From: Methanopyri archaeon | GTDB taxonomy: Archaea > JAADCQ01 > Methanopyri > Methanopyrales > Methanopyraceae | Assembly: GCA_013154335.1 (NCBI GenBank) | Contig: JAADCQ010000016.1 | Span: 1 to 64,000, forward strand | Direction of reading: 5' to 3' | Length of the DNA: 64,000 bases | Shown here: positions 8,154 to 18,407 of the stretch, piece after piece | Position numbering within the stretch: position 1 is the first letter of the stretch | How the letters are laid out: each line of letters begins with the position of its first letter | Made by a program: the position numbers and the translations under genes | Notes under the pieces: model-generated | The model's input: only the letters and a program-made list of their open reading frames with translations | Databases searched by the model: none | Told to the model about the DNA's origin: nothing

Positions 8154-8596
8154 CGTCCAAGGGTGGAACGTTCTAACTTCAACAGCCTCCTCTTCCACTC
8201 CTTCCCCCAACGGAATCCCCCGAGCCCTTCCTTGGAGACCACCCTGTGACAGGGTATGAGTACCGGGGTTTCGTTCCGTGAGAGGGCGAGCCCGACGATC
8301 CTTGGGTGCGTGCCGAGGGCCTCGGCCACTTCCCCGTAAGTCGTCGTGTCACCGTACGGTATTTGTTTCACGTAACGTAAGACCCGTTCGACGATCCCGG
8401 ACGCGGGTATCCGGACGCTGTACTCCGAGAAGTCCACGGGTTCTCCCTTCATGTACCTCTCAAGGTCCTCAGCCGCAGGGTGATACCTCACCGGGAGTTC
8501 GGGTCTGTCGTCGGTCCCGGGGAGTATCACCTTAAGGACGCGTCTTCGATCGTGGACGACGTAACCCGTGCCGAACCTGGTCTCGAACGGGGCCAC
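8150..8596 (-). CDS. ogt: Methylated-DNA--protein-cysteine methyltransferase
   Basis: About 148 residues from a GTG at 8596. IPCHRVVSKEG holds the alkyl-acceptor Cys (about 116). YGDTTTYGEVAEALG and the arginine-finger region RIVGLALSRNETP complete the helix-turn-helix domain that flips O6-methylguanine. It repairs O6-alkylguanine in a suicide reaction. A longer reading frame extends upstream, but it would run into gatE. The start is only 16 bases from the divergent gatE start. It heads the operon with DUF366 and tfrB. Confidence 0.92.
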   Translation of the reverse strand: MAPFETRFGTGYVVHDRRRVLKVILPGTDDRPELPVRYHPAAEDLERYMKGEPVDFSEYSVRIPASGIVERVLRYVKQIPYGDTTTYGEVAEALGTHPRIVGLALSRNETPVLIPCHRVVSKEGLGGFRWGKEWKRRLLKLERSTLGR

Positions 8597-8612
8597 GGCG
8601 GGGGTCAAGATC

Positions 8613-10541
8613 GTGGAACCCCTCACCGAGGAGGACTTCGACCCGGAGGAGTTGGGTCTCAAGGTCGGTCTCGAGGTTCACAGGCAGTTAGACACGAGCA
8701 GGAAGTTGTTCTGTAGGTGCGAAGCTGAGCTGTCGGACGAGATCCCGGAGGAACCGAGGATAAGGAGGAAGCTCCGGCCCGTCCAGAGCGAGCTGGGTGA
8801 GTTCGACCCGGCGGCTCTGGAGGAGTTCAAGCGGGACAGGACGTTCTACTACCTGGCCGACGGCTCGTTCTGCTGCCTGGTCGAGGCGGACGAGGAACCC
8901 CCTCACGCCCCGTCCAGGGAGGCGATAGAGGCCGCGATCGCCGTGACCCTGATGCTAGGGGGATCCGTCGTCGACGAGATCCACGTGATGAGGAAGATGG
9001 TGATCGACGGTTCTAACACCACCGGTTTCCAAAGGACGATGCTGGTGGGGCTCGGAGGCGAGGTCCCGACGAGCGAGGGCCCGGTGAGGATCTCCACGGT
9101 GTGTCTGGAGGAGGACGCCGCCAGAAAGGTCTCGGGTCGGGACCACGAGCTGGAAGTCGACTACTCCCTCGACAGGCTCGGGATACCGTTGATCGAGGTC
9201 TCGACGGAGCCCGATATCAGGACGCCGGAGCAGGCGAGGGAGGCGGCGGAGGCCATAGGCGAGGTCATCAAGGCCCTCGGCGTCGCGAAGTCCGGTATCG
9301 GAACCGTGAGGCAGGACGTCAACGTCTCGATAGAGGGTGGGGCCGTCCAGGAGATCAAGGGCGTGCAGGACCTTAACCTCATCCCGAAGGTCGTGAAGTA
9401 CGAGGCCCTCAGGCAGGCTAACTTGCTGCGTCTGAAGGAGGAATTGGAGCGTAGGGGCGTGGATCCCGAGGAGGTCGCGGAGAGGGAGCCCGTGGACGTC
9501 ACCCATCTGTTCGAGGAAACGGAGAGCGAGGTTGTGCGGCGGGAGCTGGAGAGGGACGGTGTGGTGTACGGTTTGAGGCTACCGGGGTTCGAAGGTCTGC
9601 TAGGCTGGGAGCTGTGCCCGGGTAGGAGGTTCGGCACGGAACTCGCCGACTACGCCAGGAGACGCGGTGTGTCGGGGCTCTTCCACTCGGACGAGCTCCC
9701 GGGGTACGGTATCGACGAGGGAACCGTGAAGCGCGTGAGGGAGGAGCTGGGATGCCGCGAGGGTGACGGGTTCGTCCTGATAGCCGGGCCCAGGGACAGG
9801 GTTCTATCGGCCATGGAGGCCGTGAAAGAGAGGGTCTTGATGGCGTTCGAGGGCGTCCCGGCCGAGACGAGGAGGGCGAGGGAGGACGGCACCACCGAGT
9901 ACATGAGGCCGAGGCCGGGTGCCGCCAGGATGTACCCCGAGACCGATATCCCACCGGTCGTCGTCGACGAGGGTCTCGTGAAGGAGATCGAGGAAGGGCT
10001 TCCCGAGGCTCCATGGGAGCTCAGGGAGAAGCTCCTCGAGGAGTACGGTCTGCCGGAGGATCTGGTGGAGCAGGTGTTCGAACACGATGTCGTCGATGAA
10101 TTGATGGAGGTGCTGAGCGAGGTCGAGGTGGAGCCTAAGGTGGCCGCCACGACGTTCGTCAACGTGATACCGAGGTTGAGGAAGGACGGTTACCCGGTGG
10201 AGAACATCACGGTGGACCACGTGAAGGCGGTCCTGAGGATGTATTCGAGGGGTAGGATCGCGAAGTCGGGGATAGAGGAGCTCCTCGGGGCTCTCGCCGC
10301 GGACCCTGAGGCGGATCCGGAGGAGTTGGCGGAGGAACTGGGCATCACGTTGGCGTCCGAGGACGAGGTGAGGGAAGTCGTGGACGAGGTGATATCTAGG
10401 TACGAGGATGAGGTCAAGGAGAAGGGTGAAGCTGTTATGGGTAAGTTAATGGGTGAGATAATGGAGGTGCTCAGAGGGAGAGCCGATGGTAGGATGGTAA
10501 GTGAGATTGTGAGGGAGAGGATTCGTGAACTCAAAGGTTAA
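8613..10541 (+). CDS. gatE: Glutamyl-tRNA(Gln) amidotransferase subunit E
   Basis: About 642 residues. ELGLKVGLEVHRQLDTSRKLFCRC is the GatB/GatE N-terminal signature (given here in pieces: GLKVGLEVHRQLD, KLFCRC). A GAD insertion domain specific to GatE follows around residues 280-400, and a helical tail and YqeY-like end bind tRNA. With GatD it converts Glu-tRNA(Gln) to Gln-tRNA(Gln). I prefer the GTG at 8613, with GGGGGTC upstream, over a GTG at 8568 that would overlap ogt. The last part, from about 10370, is noticeably AT-richer. It overlaps the next gene by 17 bases. Confidence 0.94.
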   Translation: MEPLTEEDFDPEELGLKVGLEVHRQLDTSRKLFCRCEAELSDEIPEEPRIRRKLRPVQSELGEFDPAALEEFKRDRTFYYLADGSFCCLVEADEEPPHAPSREAIEAAIAVTLMLGGSVVDEIHVMRKMVIDGSNTTGFQRTMLVGLGGEVPTSEGPVRISTVCLEEDAARKVSGRDHELEVDYSLDRLGIPLIEVSTEPDIRTPEQAREAAEAIGEVIKALGVAKSGIGTVRQDVNVSIEGGAVQEIKGVQDLNLIPKVVKYEALRQANLLRLKEELERRGVDPEEVAEREPVDVTHLFEETESEVVRRELERDGVVYGLRLPGFEGLLGWELCPGRRFGTELADYARRRGVSGLFHSDELPGYGIDEGTVKRVREELGCREGDGFVLIAGPRDRVLSAMEAVKERVLMAFEGVPAETRRAREDGTTEYMRPRPGAARMYPETDIPPVVVDEGLVKEIEEGLPEAPWELREKLLEEYGLPEDLVEQVFEHDVVDELMEVLSEVEVEPKVAATTFVNVIPRLRKDGYPVENITVDHVKAVLRMYSRGRIAKSGIEELLGALAADPEADPEELAEELGITLASEDEVREVVDEVISRYEDEVKEKGEAVMGKLMGEIMEVLRGRADGRMVSEIVRERIRELKG

Positions 10542-11574
10542 ACGTGTTGTAGAGCGGCTGATGAAGTACGTGTCTATACCAAGTGTCAGTGGTGAAGAGG
10601 AGGAGATGGCGGAAACCCTGGCCCGTGATTTGGAGAGTGTGGGAATGGAGGTTCACGTCGACGACTTGGGGAACGTGATCGCAAGGCGTGGCGAGGATCC
10701 TGTCGTCTGCTTGACCTCTCATATGGACACGGTCCCCGCCGGAGACATGAAGGAGGCTTTCGAGCCCAGGCTGGAGGATGGAAAGCTGTTCGGTAGGGGT
10801 TCCTGCGACGCCAAGGCGAACCTGGCCGTGTACGTGGAGGTCGCGGCCCTCACGGACGAGTCCCTGGAGGTCATAGGGGTGGTCAGGGAGGAGACTGACT
10901 CCGCTGGGATTCGGAGGGTACTGGAGGAGGGGGAGATGAAGGCCGATCAGGTCATCAACGGTGAACCCACGTCGCTCAGACCGGTGATAGGGCATAAGTC
11001 CAGGGTGGAGGTCGAGGTGAGGTTGGAAGGCGAAGAAGCCCACGCTTCGACGGTCGTGGACGATGTTGTCAGGGAGTTTTGCCGGTTGCTTCACCGGTTG
11101 GAGGGACTGTTCGAGGGTAGGGAGGACGACCTCGGTCATCCCACGTTCGCGCCCACGAGGGTCGTGGCGGAGGGTCCCGCGTCCAACGTGACCCCTGGTG
11201 AGTTGGAGGCGCTGTTGGACATGAGGTTGAACACTAGGGTGGACCCGGATGAGGTCGAGCGGTTTTTGTCCCGATGGTGCGATCGTGTCGAGGTGAGGGC
11301 GGGCGCGCCTCCCTTCGTGCTGGAGGGGAACGAGCCGGTGGTCAAGGCCCTACGGGAAGCGCTCGAGCGGAGGGGACTGAACGCCGATCCGGTGACTTGG
11401 CCCGCCAGTACGGACGCCGGCTACATCCGTCACCTGGGCGGGAAGGATGTCGTCGTGTTCGGTCCGGGATCCATCGACGTGGCCCACACGGATGAGGAGT
11501 TCGTTCCCGTTGATGAGCTCGCGATCGCTGTGGATGTCCTAGTGGACGTCGTTCGTATCCTTTCGAACAGTTAA
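10525..11574 (+). CDS. M20 family metallohydrolase (ArgE/DapE/LysK-like deacetylase)
   Basis: 349 residues. SHMDTVP supplies the first zinc His and catalytic Asp (about 66-68), [11 protein letters not shown] the bridging Asp, and REETDS the general-base Glu pair. A dimerisation domain follows (about 160-270). This is the M20 layout used by acetyl-ornithine deacetylase, DapE and LysK ([LysW]-lysine/ornithine hydrolase). The final step of arginine or lysine synthesis is likely, but the substrate cannot be told from motifs alone. It overlaps gatE by 17 bases and precedes glmS by 28. Confidence 0.85.
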   Translation: MNSKVKRVVERLMKYVSIPSVSGEEEEMAETLARDLESVGMEVHVDDLGNVIARRGEDPVVCLTSHMDTVPAGDMKEAFEPRLEDGKLFGRGSCDAKANLAVYVEVAALTDESLEVIGVVREETDSAGIRRVLEEGEMKADQVINGEPTSLRPVIGHKSRVEVEVRLEGEEAHASTVVDDVVREFCRLLHRLEGLFEGREDDLGHPTFAPTRVVAEGPASNVTPGELEALLDMRLNTRVDPDEVERFLSRWCDRVEVRAGAPPFVLEGNEPVVKALREALERRGLNADPVTWPASTDAGYIRHLGGKDVVVFGPGSIDVAHTDEEFVPVDELAIAVDVLVDVVRILSNS

Positions 11575-11579
11575 AAATC
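11571..11579 (+). promoter_or_regulatory. TATA-like element before glmS
   Basis: TTAAAAATC begins over the stop codon of the M20 gene and lies about 25-32 bases before the glmS ATG. The distance fits an archaeal TATA box with a very short leader. Confidence 0.45.
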
Positions 11580-11602
11580 CATCCTCTCCGGGAGGGATCC
11601 GG

Positions 11603-13447
<1,845 letters not shown>

Positions 13448-14884
13448 TCAGTCCTTTTCTTCTATGCCCAGCACCTTGAACAGCCTCTTCTTGACGGCGT
13501 CCTCCACGAGGTCCAGGACGATCTCGTCCTCCACGTCCCTGAATATGCCGAGCGGGATCTCGGCCGCCGCGGCCTTCGAGTGGCCACCGGCGGAGCCGAC
13601 GTCCCCGAAGGCCTCCTTCATTATCTCGCCCACGTTGACGCGGATGTCCTCGGTCCTGGCCGAGATCTTGATCTTCCCGTCCACTATCCCGAAGACTATG
13701 GCCGTGTTGACGCCCTCCAGGTTCAGCAGGTAATCCGCGGCCTGGGGAAGGGCGTCCGCGTTCTTGACGTATCCCGCGTTGGAGAACAGGTAGCTCCTGA
13801 TGACGGTCCTGTTTCTGATGGCCTCCCCTAGGACGTCCAGGGTCTCGGGCGAGATGTCGGGCGATTCTATCTTCGCGAGCACCTCGTGATCGGCCCTGGG
13901 GTAAAGGTAAGCGGCGGCTTTGAGGTCGTCGGGCGATGCGTTCCTGGTGAAGTTCATGGTATCGGTACGGATCCCGTAGAGTAACGCGGTGGCGGTCTTC
14001 CTGGACAGTTCGAAATCGTCCACGAGCTTGGCGTACTGCGTCATTATGGTGGAGGTTGATCCGACGTCGGGTCTGTGATCCGTGAAGTCGGCGACCTCGA
14101 GGGCGCTGATCTTGCCGTTGTTGTCCATGACGTCCGACGACTCGTGGTGGTCGAACACCGCCACCACGTCTTCCTCCCTGCCCTCCAGGTGTTTCGGGAG
14201 GACGGGCGTGTCCACGACGGCGAACCCGTCGTACGAGTCGAGATCCACCGAGGAGACCTTCTCCATCTCGATGTCCAGCAGGTTCACCATGGCCTTGTTC
14301 TCCTGGTGACCTATCTCACCCCCGTACACGATCTCGGCGTTGACGCCTAGGTGAGAGGCGAGCTCCGCCAGGGCGAGGGCGCTGGCTATGGCGTCCGGAT
14401 CGGGGTTGTCGTGAGGGACGATCGCGAGGGTCTCGAGGTCCCTCAGGACGTTGAACAGTTCGTGGATCTTCCTTCTCACCTCGACGGTCTCGATGTTGTA
14501 GAGCAGTTTCTCGACCAGGAGTTGGTTCGGGGATAGGACCTCGTCCGCCCCGAGCTCGTGCATTTCATCCACACGTTCCTCGTCCGACACGCGGGCTATC
14601 ACGTACGCGGTGGGGTTCAGGGAGCGTATGGCGCGGACGGCCGCGGCGTTCACGTCATCGTCGAGGGTCAGGACGTACGCCATTATGGCCTTCTCGACGC
14701 CGGCTTCGGAGAGAACCTCCTCGCTCGTCACATCCCCTACCACGACGTTGAATCCCTGCTCGCGTAGCACTTCGGCTCGCTCTTCCTTGCTCTCGACTAT
14801 TATCACGTCCTCGTTCCGCTCCCTGAGGGCATCCGCCACCACGTGACTCACGGAACCACCGCCGAGTATCAGGTGAAGACCTAT
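13448..14884 (-). CDS. TrkA-N + DHH/DHHA1 phosphoesterase family protein
   Basis: About 478 residues. An N-terminal nucleotide-binding RCK/TrkA-N domain (LILGGGSVSHVVADAL, with acidic VIIVESKEE after strand 2) is fused to a DHH phosphoesterase (PHDNPDPDAIAS, DTPVLP, DHHESS) with a DHHA1 tail (SAGGHSKAAAAE). Proteins of this layout are archaeal; DHH-DHHA1 enzymes commonly cleave oligo- or cyclic dinucleotides, so a link to K+ or c-di-AMP is possible. The first canonical start (GTG, 14851) lies inside the Rossmann loop and would remove strand 1. An ATA at 14884, with GGGGGAT six bases upstream, gives a complete domain. Confidence 0.82.
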   Translation of the reverse strand: MGLHLILGGGSVSHVVADALRERNEDVIIVESKEERAEVLREQGFNVVVGDVTSEEVLSEAGVEKAIMAYVLTLDDDVNAAAVRAIRSLNPTAYVIARVSDEERVDEMHELGADEVLSPNQLLVEKLLYNIETVEVRRKIHELFNVLRDLETLAIVPHDNPDPDAIASALALAELASHLGVNAEIVYGGEIGHQENKAMVNLLDIEMEKVSSVDLDSYDGFAVVDTPVLPKHLEGREEDVVAVFDHHESSDVMDNNGKISALEVADFTDHRPDVGSTSTIMTQYAKLVDDFELSRKTATALLYGIRTDTMNFTRNASPDDLKAAAYLYPRADHEVLAKIESPDISPETLDVLGEAIRNRTVIRSYLFSNAGYVKNADALPQAADYLLNLEGVNTAIVFGIVDGKIKISARTEDIRVNVGEIMKEAFGDVGSAGGHSKAAAAEIPLGIFRDVEDEIVLDLVEDAVKKRLFKVLGIEEKD

Positions 14885-14895
14885 CGTTCAATCCC

Positions 14896-14911
14896 CCAGA
14901 TCCGCATCTGG
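14896..14911 (-). promoter_or_regulatory. Hairpin overlapping the SD of the TrkA-N/DHH gene
   Basis: On the minus strand CCAGAT-GCGG-ATCTGG forms a perfect 6-bp stem. Its 3' arm supplies the first two G of the GGGGGAT (14897-14891) that could act as SD. The stem may control access to the ribosome site. Confidence 0.4.
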
Positions 14912-15051
14912 TGAACGTGAAGCGTGTCGGCTCGTCGCCTCCTCGGTTAAGGGGTTTATGAAGAGAAGACCGAAATCACGTTAGGGGATAGCCTCACGGA
15001 GCTTCGTTATGATAACCGTTACAATTAGCGGGTTTGACGGCGGGAGGGGCG
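14912..15051. other. Spacer between the DHH gene and the eS26-like gene
   Basis: No coding frame is convincing. It holds a TATA-like TTCATAAACC on the minus strand at about 14945-14955, roughly 65 bases before the DHH start, and a short inverted repeat GTTAT-G-ATAAC at 15006-15016 just 3' of the eS26-like gene. Nothing else is seen. Confidence 0.4.
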
Positions 15052-15318
15052 TCAGCCCCTCCGCTTCGGCTTTCGGATACCCAGGAACCTGGCGCACTTC
15101 GGGCAGTAGTACACCTTCCTGGAGAACGTGTGTACGTACTTGTCGTCCACCGCTTGCCTCACTATAGGATCGGTTATCCGGAACCCTTGGGTCCAAGGTA
15201 TGGCCTTGTGCCTCGGGATCTTGGCACCGCAGCACTCGCACGTCACGAAGGACTGCTTGCCTCGAGCTTTCGTCTGCTTCCAACCGTCTCTACCACGGCG
15301 CCGCGGGTTGCGCGCCAT
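15052..15318 (-). CDS. Ribosomal protein eS26-like
   Basis: 88 residues, very basic (N-terminal MARNPRRRGRDGWK). Two CxxC pairs, CECC and CPKC, form a zinc site. The spacing and sequence between them (IPRHKAI, then a long helix region) and the end FLGIRKPKRRG resemble eS26, a small-subunit protein near the mRNA exit. Most euryarchaea are thought to lack eS26, so this assignment is notable and less certain than usual. The start is an ATG at 15318. It lies 25 bases after DUF2148 in the same direction. Confidence 0.65.
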   Translation of the reverse strand: MARNPRRRGRDGWKQTKARGKQSFVTCECCGAKIPRHKAIPWTQGFRITDPIVRQAVDDKYVHTFSRKVYYCPKCARFLGIRKPKRRG

Positions 15319-15343
15319 GGTCGGTTATCCCCCGACCGAGAGG

Positions 15344-15880
15344 TTATGACTCCCTGTCGAAGTATATATTCTTACCCGTGGCGGAGAGCGGCACCCCTAT
15401 CACCACGTCCGCATCGACGACGCCCAGCGCCCTGGCCGCCACACCGATCGTGTACATCAACCTGTTGTCCACCACGTGATCGCTCGCCACCTTCGCCGCG
15501 GACCCCAACGCTATCCCCAAGTCGATCAACTTGAACCCGCACAGCGGACCGGCGAACTCGACGTCGGACGTTCTCTCCTCGATGGTCTCGCAGTCGGCCC
15601 CGCACATCCCGCAGTTCAGACCGCAGGGTCCGCTGGATTTCACACCGATCAATACCAGCGCTTCCGACCTCCTCAGGCAATCCGCGTCCCTTGAGAAGAA
15701 CGGGGCACCTTTCTCCTCCGCTATCTCGTCCATCTTGTCCGCTATCTCCTTCAACGTCTCCTCGTCTTCGATCACCTCGACGACGATATCGTCTATACCA
15801 CGGGTCTTGGGCGCGGTCCTGGCGGCGACGGCCATCAACCTCGCCACCGTGAGCACGCCCTCCCTCTCGACGTCGCTCAA
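15344..15880 (-). CDS. DUF2148 ferredoxin-like domain protein
   Basis: 178 residues. The middle carries a cysteine cluster CGLNCGMCGADC, preceded by a Cys in DADCL and followed by one in GPLCGFK, enough for an Fe-S cluster. The helical frame (VARLMAVAARTAPK near the start and ALGSAAKVASDH after the cluster) is that of DUF2148. The role is unknown. Relatives occur in anaerobes, which suggests an electron-transfer or sensing job. It overlaps the upstream hypothetical gene by four bases (ATGA) and so is translationally coupled to it. Confidence 0.82.
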   Translation of the reverse strand: MSDVEREGVLTVARLMAVAARTAPKTRGIDDIVVEVIEDEETLKEIADKMDEIAEEKGAPFFSRDADCLRRSEALVLIGVKSSGPCGLNCGMCGADCETIEERTSDVEFAGPLCGFKLIDLGIALGSAAKVASDHVVDNRLMYTIGVAARALGVVDADVVIGVPLSATGKNIYFDRES

Positions 15881-16464
15881 CGCGTCTCACCCCTCAACGT
15901 GGGCGGTTCTTCGGCCAACAGCATGTCGAACAGGGCATCGCACAGGGCCATGGCCAAACGAGCATCCTTCTCGGCGGCTTCGGGAGGGGCCATACCCGTC
16001 GCGTCGTCGGTGATCGCGCATATCATACCGTCCACTGTCCTACACATCATGCCCGGACGGGCGGGGATCCACCTCTTTTCCCTGGGATCGTACACCTCGT
16101 GAAAGGGTTCTCCCCGGAAGGCTTCCTCCGAGGTAAGAGGCACCCTAAGTAGGGCCTTGTTAACGGCCTCGGTTCCTCGCCCCGGAAAGAACGCGTCCAT
16201 GGCCGCTTTACCGACGGCCGTGAACGTTCCCGTTGCCACGAACTTGTCGGGCGCTAGCTCCGGGTCGTACCTGGCGTTCTCGATCTTAACCTCGACGTGG
16301 AACCTGCCGGACAGTGGGTACAGCAACCGGCGAACTATATCTCGGATCTTCTCCGAGCCCGGGGTGGAGACATCCACCGAAAGGCCCGACCCCTCATCCA
16401 CCTCGACCCTCACGTGCGTCAGGACACCTTTCGTGACGGCTTCGGCCAGAGCCTTCCCTTTCAA
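15877..16464 (-). CDS. Conserved hypothetical protein
   Basis: About 195 residues from a TTG at 16464 with a strong AGGGGTGGGAGGG upstream. I do not recognise the family. There is a mixed alpha/beta pattern, a central region with CRTVDGMICAITDDATGM holding two Cys, and an alanine-rich C-terminal helix. No signal peptide or membrane segment. It heads a coupled pair with DUF2148, so a shared role is likely. A longer upstream reading exists but would cover the glyA start region. Its start is 33 bases from that of the divergent glyA. Confidence 0.65.
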   Translation of the reverse strand: MKGKALAEAVTKGVLTHVRVEVDEGSGLSVDVSTPGSEKIRDIVRRLLYPLSGRFHVEVKIENARYDPELAPDKFVATGTFTAVGKAAMDAFFPGRGTEAVNKALLRVPLTSEEAFRGEPFHEVYDPREKRWIPARPGMMCRTVDGMICAITDDATGMAPPEAAEKDARLAMALCDALFDMLLAEEPPTLRGETR

Positions 16465-16497
16465 ACACCCTCCCACCCCTTGGGGTGTGTCGTCGGG
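16465..16497. promoter_or_regulatory. Divergent gap with palindromic SD pair (hypothetical/glyA)
   Basis: CACCCC-TT-GGGGTG (16474-16487) lies centrally. Read on the minus strand it gives AGGGGTGGGAGG before the TTG at 16464. On the plus strand it gives GGGGTG ten bases before the glyA ATG. Confidence 0.5.
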
Positions 16498-17784
16498 ATG
16501 GACCCCGAGAAGGCCCTCCGAGACGTCAAAAAGGCCGTCGAAGAGCATCACAGGTGGATGTCCAGGTGTCTCCCGATGATAGCGAGTGAGAACGTGACCA
16601 GCCCCGCCGTCAGGGACATGCTACCCACGGACTTCGCCCACAGGTACGCCGAAGGCGCCCCCCACGAGAGACTCTACGAGGGTTGCGAGTACATAGATGA
16701 GATAGAGATCACCTGCGTCGAACTCGCCAAGGAGTTGTTCGACGCGGAACACGCCAACGTCCAGCCCACCTCGGGCGTCGTCGCCAACCTCGCCGCGCTG
16801 ACGGCGTTGACGGAGCCGGGCGACAAGGTGGCGGCCCTCAGGATATCGGACGGGGGTCACATAAGCCACAGGGAGATAAGCGCCCCCGGCGTCAGAGGCC
16901 TCGAAGTCCTGACCCTTCCCTTCGACGCCGAGGAGATGGAGATAGACGTCGACGAGGCCCTGAAACTCATCGAGACCGAGGAGCCCGAGGTGGTGATCCT
17001 AGGGGCCAGCCTGTTCCTGTTCCCGCATCCCGTGGCCGAGATATCGGACGCCGTGAAAACCTACGACGGTAAGGTCATCTACGACGGAGCCCACGTCCTC
17101 GGTCTGATCGCCGGAGGTACGTTCCAGGATCCGCTGAGGGAAGGGGCCGACGTCCTCACAGGCAGCACGCACAAGACGCTCCCCGGTCCTCAGGGCGGCA
17201 TAATCCTGTGCGGGAAGGAGCTGGCGGATGCCGTGGACGAGGCGGTGTTCCCGGGCCTCGTGAGCAACCATCACCTGCACCACGTGGCGGGCCTCGCCGT
17301 CGCGTTGGCCGAGTTCATGATCCACGGGGAAGAGTACGCGAAGGCCACCGTCGAGAACGCCCGGAAGTTGGGTGAGGCCCTGTACGAGGAGGGACTCGAG
17401 GTCCTATGCCCGCACAAGGGCTTCACGAGGTCCCACCAGGTGGCCGTCGACGTCAGGAAACACGGTGGAGGGGCGAGGGTATCGGAGCGGCTCGAGAAGG
17501 CCAACATAATCTGCAACAAGAACCTCCTCCCGTGGGACGATGAATCCGAGTCCGACGATCCCAGCGGGATCAGGCTAGGTACCCAGGAACTCACGAGGTT
17601 GGGTATGGGTCCGTCCGAGATGGAGTTTGTGGCCGAGCTCATAGCCGACGTGGTGCTGGAGAGGAGGAGCCTCGAGGCCGTCAGGGAGGACGTGGCGGAG
17701 CTCAGGGAGGAGTTTCAAGAGGTCGAGTACGGGCTCGGCTCGGGCGTGGGTGCCCACGAATGGCCGAGGATAGCAGACTGGTGA
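16498..17784 (+). CDS. glyA: Serine hydroxymethyltransferase (archaeal type)
   Basis: 428 residues. MIASENVTSPAVRDML near the start, HRYAEG, and TGSTHKTLPGPQGG with the PLP lysine (about 229) identify SHMT. It interconverts serine and glycine; methanogens use tetrahydromethanopterin as the C1 carrier. The frame stays open further upstream, but the ATG at 16498 fits the family start (MDPEKALRDV). It overlaps serB by 25 bases, so the enzymes that make and use serine are coupled. Confidence 0.94.
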   Translation: MDPEKALRDVKKAVEEHHRWMSRCLPMIASENVTSPAVRDMLPTDFAHRYAEGAPHERLYEGCEYIDEIEITCVELAKELFDAEHANVQPTSGVVANLAALTALTEPGDKVAALRISDGGHISHREISAPGVRGLEVLTLPFDAEEMEIDVDEALKLIETEEPEVVILGASLFLFPHPVAEISDAVKTYDGKVIYDGAHVLGLIAGGTFQDPLREGADVLTGSTHKTLPGPQGGIILCGKELADAVDEAVFPGLVSNHHLHHVAGLAVALAEFMIHGEEYAKATVENARKLGEALYEEGLEVLCPHKGFTRSHQVAVDVRKHGGGARVSERLEKANIICNKNLLPWDDESESDDPSGIRLGTQELTRLGMGPSEMEFVAELIADVVLERRSLEAVREDVAELREEFQEVEYGLGSGVGAHEWPRIADW

Positions 17785-18404
17785 TAATGGACTTCGACGG
17801 TACGTTGGTGGACGGTGAGACCATAGACGTCCTCGCCGAGCTCGCCGGCGTCGAGGACGAGGTCGCCAGGATAACGGAGATGGCCATGAAAGGGGAGTTG
17901 GAGTTCGGGGAGGCGCTGAGGAGAAGGGTCCGTCTGCTGGCCGGCTCCCCCGCCTCGCTCCTGTACGAGGCGGCGAAGAGGTTGAGACCGAGCCCCGGCG
18001 TGAGGGAGTTCCTGGCGACCGCTAAGGAGCTCGGGGCCAAGGTGGTGGTCGTGAGCGGTGGGTTCACCGACGTGGTCGAGGAATTCCGCAGGAAACTGGG
18101 CCTGGACGAGGGGTACGCGAACGAGATCGTCGTGAAGGACGGCCTCCTCACGGGCAAGGTGTACGGGCCCGTGATGAGCTCGGAGGCCAAAGGGAGGATC
18201 ATGGACATCCTTTGCACGCGGTACGGGGTCCGACCGTCCGACGTCGTTGCGGTCGGAGACGGTGCCAACGACGCACCAATGTTAAAGCGCGCCGGGTTGT
18301 CGATAGGTTTCAGACCGAAGGAGATCCTGTTGGACGTGGTAGACCACGTCGTCGACCACCTCGGGGAGGCCGCCGACTTCCTCACCGAGCACTGGGGCCA
18401 GTAG
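17760..18404 (+). CDS. serB: Phosphoserine phosphatase (HAD family)
   Basis: 214 residues. DFDGTLVDGE (about 10-19) holds the two catalytic Asp, VVSGGFTDVVEEF the motif II Ser, and VGDGANDAPML the Mg-binding Asp pair of motif III. A helical cap lies at about 25-80. This is the SerB layout, which makes serine from phosphoserine. It begins within the end of glyA and is followed three bases later by a coiled-coil gene, an order I recall from other methanogens. Confidence 0.9.
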   Translation: MAEDSRLVIMDFDGTLVDGETIDVLAELAGVEDEVARITEMAMKGELEFGEALRRRVRLLAGSPASLLYEAAKRLRPSPGVREFLATAKELGAKVVVVSGGFTDVVEEFRRKLGLDEGYANEIVVKDGLLTGKVYGPVMSSEAKGRIMDILCTRYGVRPSDVVAVGDGANDAPMLKRAGLSIGFRPKEILLDVVDHVVDHLGEAADFLTEHWGQ

Positions 18405-18407
18405 TCC

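Noticed and set aside
14655-14891. Minus-strand frame starting with TTG just before the TrkA-N/DHH gene
   Set aside because: It has the SD-like GGGGGAT but reads the Rossmann domain out of frame with no protein-like pattern. A frameshift is possible but the ATA start explains the data more simply.
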